DNA of 64,000 nucleotides from positions 15,872,142-15,936,141 of the forward strand of contig CAJINV010000001.1 in NCBI GenBank assembly GCA_905178155.1, in the 5' to 3' direction. The position numbers were made by a program, and so were the translations under genes. Source of the stretch: Amoebophrya sp. A120 (lineage: Eukaryota > Sar > Dinophyceae > Syndiniales > Amoebophryaceae). The notes below the pieces were generated by a model that was not told the DNA's origin, did not search any database, and saw only the letters and a list, made by a program, of their open reading frames with translations. This document shows, one piece after another, positions 60,001-64,000 of the stretch. The stretch's first letter is position 1. The number at the start of each line of letters is the position of its first letter.

Positions 60001-63000
60001 TCGGCGGGGGCGGGGTGGTCGCACTCGGATCCGCGGTCGAAGGGGGCAGGGTCGCTTTCGAGTCGCCGAAGTACATGTTCATCACCGCATTCTTCTCGTT
60101 CGGGCCCATGGTGGAGGGAAAGTCCATCTGGTAGCTGTTCATCCCCGGGGCCATAGAACTTGGCGACAAAGAAGGTTGCATCGCGGAATTCGGGTCGTAT
60201 TGCATGTCGTAGGGGCTGGGACTGGAACCCACAGCACTCATATCGTGATCTAACCGACGGTTTCTCAGCATCTTCGCCAACTTGCTGTCACCTGCAAGCA
60301 ACTTTCTCGTGCTGGATTTCTGCTTCGACTTCTCCTTCTGCGCCAGCGCACGGGCGCGGCTGCGCTGCCGAAACCCGTAGTCGCTCATCGGCACGAACCC
60401 GGCGGCGGCGGAGTTCGCGTACGGATCCGTAGACGCCATGGCCGTGTACTCCATCATGGGATCTTCGTGCCACTCCGTCATCAGATGGCCCGCCGGGTCG
60501 TGCATGGCGATGGTGACCTGGGCCGCGATGTTCGCAGCAAGAGAGGCGGCTTCTTGTTTTTCCTTGTTTCCGGCGCCGAACTCGTGGAACGCGGCCTCGC
60601 GGTCAGCTGGCATACTAGACCCCGGACCATCGTACCCCATGGTCATCTGTAACTGGGATTCTCCGCTGATCGGCATGCAACCCGTGGTAGATTCCCCCGC
60701 TGGGAGCATTGAACCCCCGGCAAGGCCACCGACGGTAACGGACAATTTCCGCTTCGCTTCTTCAGACAGCGGCGTGTCGAATAACACACGACGCTGATCC
60801 CGCAGCTTGCCGACGTGCGCCGCGTGGAACAAGTCTTTCCCCTCCATCTGGTTCTCCAGCAACTTGCGCTGCTTGGAATTGCCTTTCGTTTTCTTGTGCA
60901 GCACCTGCAAATTGCGCCGGAAACCGGGGGTAATGGCCATCTCGCTGCCAGAGTAGTCGTTCGGCATGGGCACGCACTGTTCCTCGTGCGGAATCGGGAC
61001 ATCCCAGTGGATCTCACCGCGGAGGGGGGCAAGACTGGCTTGCAACGCGTCTTCCGTGATGCGATCAACGACACCGCGTTCCATCTCTACCATCGCACGC
61101 CATTCCTCCTCACACTTCTCGTGCACATCGTCGTGGGCGGACGTCAAATCGTGGGCCATGCAGCGGTGCATGACGTCGTCGTGCGTGATTTCCGCGGTGG
61201 CCGGCACCATCGAAGCCGTGTCCGGCTTGTGCTCCGGTCGCATCAGCCCCAGCACGGTTTCCATCGACCGGGCGATCTCGTACGTCGGCTTGGTTTCCCG
61301 CGGGGGAGCCATCGTGGTCGAGGCCGTCATCGCGGTTGGAACGGTGGCGGATTGCCGGTTCTGCAGCGCGGTGGACAGGGTGGCGTTCATCCGCAAAGCG
61401 TCCTCGCGCATCCGGGTTTCGGTGGTGTTTGTGGCGTAGCTGCGGACGACGGCGGCCGCGGTCTCGAACTCGTACAGGTAGTTCTCCACCTCCCTTCTCT
61501 CCTGCTCGCGACGCTGGCGGACGTTCTCCCGTGCCTCGGGGTGGGAGTCCGCGAGCATGGTGCGCACGGTGGACAGGGTGTCGTTCATCACGTCGATCAT
61601 GTTATTCCCTGAAAATTAACCATCTCCATCCACTTTTTGCATGACAAACGCATGATTTTATGTATGTTTTGCATGACAAATTGGATGGGGATGGGTAATT
61701 TTCAGGGAATACATGTGCCGCATCTCCTCCAACTCCGTGTCTGGGACGCCGGTTGCGAAGAGCGCGGCCGCGTTGGGGCACGCGCCACCCGTCGGGTCGA
61801 CCGGGATGTAATTGCCGGCCGGATCGGTGAGAAGACTTCCGAGCTTCATACCAGTTTGCGCATCGACACCACCGTCGAGGTTCGAAGAGTTCCGCAAGTA
61901 GTGGCCGACCGCAGATGCTTTGCTCGGGCGGGCCGCGAACATCGCGCCGGACAGGCGCCGGCTGTGCTCTTCGGGCGGGAAGAAGTCTTTTAGCGCGTTT
62001 TGCTCCTCTTCCAGAGCGCGCTCGAGAAAGGAGTCCATGGTTGGGAAAGAAGAACTACTGTCGTCCTTCCCTTCCAACTTCCGCCGCTCCTCCGTCGCGA
62101 GCTGCCGGGCGCGGACGAGCAAGCGCCGGCGGCGCCGGAACTGCATGCGCTGGCAGATCGAGTCGCCGGCGGACGCGCCTTTCGCAAATACGTGCTCGGA
62201 AGCGCGCTTCGCCTCGGTTTCCCGGTGGCTGTGGTCCATCCGCTCCTGGTGCTCGCGCTTCTCGATGTCCAGCATCGGGGCGCGCTCCGCGCGAATCGCT
62301 TGCGCCTCGGTTCCGGGCAGGTACAGAGCGTCCTTCGGAACGGTCGCCGCACCGCGCGACTGCTCGAAGAAGGCGTGCTCCATGCAGTCTGCGGTGACGC
62401 AGCCGGATCCGCCGTGCATCAACTGCGAGCACATGTAATCCCCGGCCGCCATGCTCTCGCCCATCGGCATGCCGGGCTCGTGACCCGGCTCGACTTGCGC
62501 GACTGCGAGCATCATCTCAGTACGGGACACCGTCGCGGACATTGGGATGTCGCTGTTCGGACTCATCTTCTGCATCATGATGTCCTTCACCTTGTCCAGC
62601 AGCTCGCAGACCTCCACCGCCACGCCCGGCGGCCGCTGGGACTTCATGCAGTCCTCGTAGTACGATTTGATCTCGCCGAACGTCAAACTCGGGCTGGTCG
62701 GGTCCCGACTCGCGTACCGCTTGATCTGGTCGAACACGTCCCCGCCCTTGTCCTCCGCCTTCGCGATCATGGGCATGATGTCCCCGGACGCGATCCCGAA
62801 CGTGATCGCCTCCGCCAGGCTGTGCCCGCCGTACTTCTCTGCCGTTACAGCCGCGTGCGCACGGTCTTGGACGCCTGGGGAGGTCGACAACCGGGTCTGG
62901 AGATGATGCAAGTGGGCCAGCAACCGCGGCTCCCGAACCTCCATCTCATTGAAGTGGCCTGGCTCTGAAAACGCGAGTTGCAGCTGGTGCAGCATCTGGT

Positions 63001-64000
63001 CGGCGATTGTTGGAAAACCACCACACGCGGTTTCCGGGCATTTTTCCGGACAGTAACAAACCTCGGTGAAGTGTTCGTACGCAAAGTTTTCGAGCTCCAT
63101 CATCAGGTCCGGGCCGAACGGGTTCGGCGCTTCGTGGCACACCTCATGCAGGACTTCGCCGGTGGTGTGGCGTCCACTCATCTCCTCTTCGTGCTCCTTG
63201 ATCGCGAAGTCCGGCATCACCATGCCCTCGAAGCACGCGTACCCCTCCGGGGTGTTCTGCATGAAGTTCGTCGCGCCTTCCGGCATGTTGGCCATGGACG
63301 CAGCGTAGGATGTGTCTGCGTACCCGTTGTCCGTTGGGCAGTGGACGGTACCCGCGTGGTGATCGTCCACCAAACTCGGGTGGTAGCCCATCACATCCGG
63401 CTCCCAGGGCATCGCGTTCATGCACTCGGTGACGGGGGCGTGGGTGGCCGAGTTTGCTTCGTAGGTGACGCAGATCTCCGTGTTGAAAGGGTCCGCGCTG
63501 GTGTTCATGGGCACGTGCGGACGCGGGTGCGAGTCCATGTAAAAGATGGGTTTGAACGTGCCGTCGCTGCCGTCGAACATCTGCTGGTCCATCACACTGT
63601 GGATCGTGACCGGGGTGGTTCGATTCCCCGCGAGCGGCGAAGCCAGCGGCATCGGGGTGGTGGCATCCGTGGAGAGCGGAACCGGCTTTGGGGAGCTGGT
63701 TTGAGCTTGCCAGGCGGTCGCTAAACCGTGAACGTAGGACGGTGGCGGCGAAGCTGGAGCACCCGTGGCAGCTGGGGAAGGCATTGCGACAACGCCGGCT
63801 GGAACCTGTTGCAAGTTGCGTTTGGATCATACATTAACGGCAATGCAAAAGCATTTGCATTGTTCGCTTGGGCAAAACAAAAATGGCATGAACACACAAT
63901 GGCCACAAACAGCAAAGTATTTGGCAATACCGGCGTTCCCAAGTTGTAGTATCCGAGCGGAGTCGAGTGCACACCGCCCTGCAGCTGTCGACGCAGCACC
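57086..64000 (-). CDS. giant Met-rich, Cys-containing protein, 5' end beyond the window; two introners
   Basis: Four exons keep phase: 64000-63931 (partial), 63805-61712, 61597-57673 and 57387-57086, at least 2129 residues. The first join is a 125-nt GT..AG intron; the other two are introners. Composition is unusual: Met and Pro/Thr/Asp are frequent, Cys occurs in small clusters (CYCPEKCPETACGG; CRYDDCGNSLGCGW), and no transmembrane helix is seen, which suggests a secreted or lumenal protein whose signal peptide would lie off-window. Basic Leu motifs recur through the chain (RKLLENQ, RKLLAGD, RRMLKQ, RKLLKLP, SRRLSS, RRRRRLL, SRRLSG), resembling spaced dibasic or tetrabasic processing sites. 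The C-terminal 100 residues are Lys/Arg-rich. No known domain is recognised. Confidence 0.7.
57393..57672. mobile_element. introner element, family B (280 bp)
   Basis: The inverted ends TATCCTGAGTAAAAACGTAC are near perfect on both sides, with a different interior from the other family B copies. Perfect 5-bp repeats CGCCG flank it. Removal joins AAG GTC GCC G to CC GGG CGG; without it the giant protein would lose its last 100 residues. Confidence 0.92.
61603..61711. mobile_element. miniature introner element, family D (109 bp)
   Basis: The inverted ends start TATTCCCTGAAAATTA and extend through a CCATCCCCATCC-like stretch; little remains between them except two TTGTCATGC-type boxes. Perfect 5-bp repeats ACATG flank it. 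Removal joins CGG CAC ATG to ATC GAC GTG in the giant gene. Confidence 0.92.

Noticed and set aside
63600-63640. GGTTCGATTCCCC, resembling a tRNA T-arm
   Set aside because: It lies in a coding exon of the giant gene and no acceptor stem or anticodon arm surrounds it.

Overview
This is nuclear DNA of a eukaryote. Genes have many short introns with GT..AG ends (about 130-220 nt), and the products are eukaryotic: an eIF4G-type MIF4G protein, a Nup98 autoproteolytic domain, an HVA22/REEP protein, a Cet1-type mRNA 5'-triphosphatase and an AGC kinase. A second, very unusual intron class is also present. Eleven elements of 109-392 bp have terminal inverted repeats, are flanked by 5-bp direct repeats, and sit inside coding sequence. 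Removing each element plus one 5-bp repeat restores the reading frame every time. These are introner elements (intron-generating DNA transposons). Together with the strict one-strand gene order, they point to a dinoflagellate-lineage protist, most likely a compact Syndiniales genome such as Amoebophrya. That taxonomic call is inference.

Layout: every gene I can support lies on the minus strand, so transcription runs right to left. In transcription order: a giant Met-rich protein open at the right edge (64000-57086, 2 introners); a PKA-like AGC kinase (55686-53222); a Nup98-type nucleoporin (52488-47750); an HVA22/REEP membrane-shaping protein (46957-46319); an mRNA 5'-triphosphatase (45424-43740); a 141-bp tandem repeat array (about 42.05-43.63 kb); a low-complexity protein (41385-39841); an intronless LRR-kinase of a type I associate with bacteria (39283-37655); a strongly GC-rich island (about 35.7-37.3 kb); eIF4G (35090-27954, 2 introners); a giant LRR/coiled-coil/RING protein (25913-15365, 6 introners); a small one-pass membrane protein (14008-13320); a HAD/DUF2183-like phosphatase (11952-8240, 1 introner); a large membrane protein with an EcsC-like part (6280-2426); and the start of a type II membrane protein (559 to the left edge).

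Exon models were built by hand. Each GT..AG junction and each introner junction listed keeps phase across the whole gene, which is the main evidence for them. First exons and untranslated regions are the weakest part. The gene set covers mRNA capping, translation initiation, nuclear pore, ubiquitin ligation and kinase signalling. I see no sign that neighbours share a pathway; the common feature is co-orientation and introner invasion.
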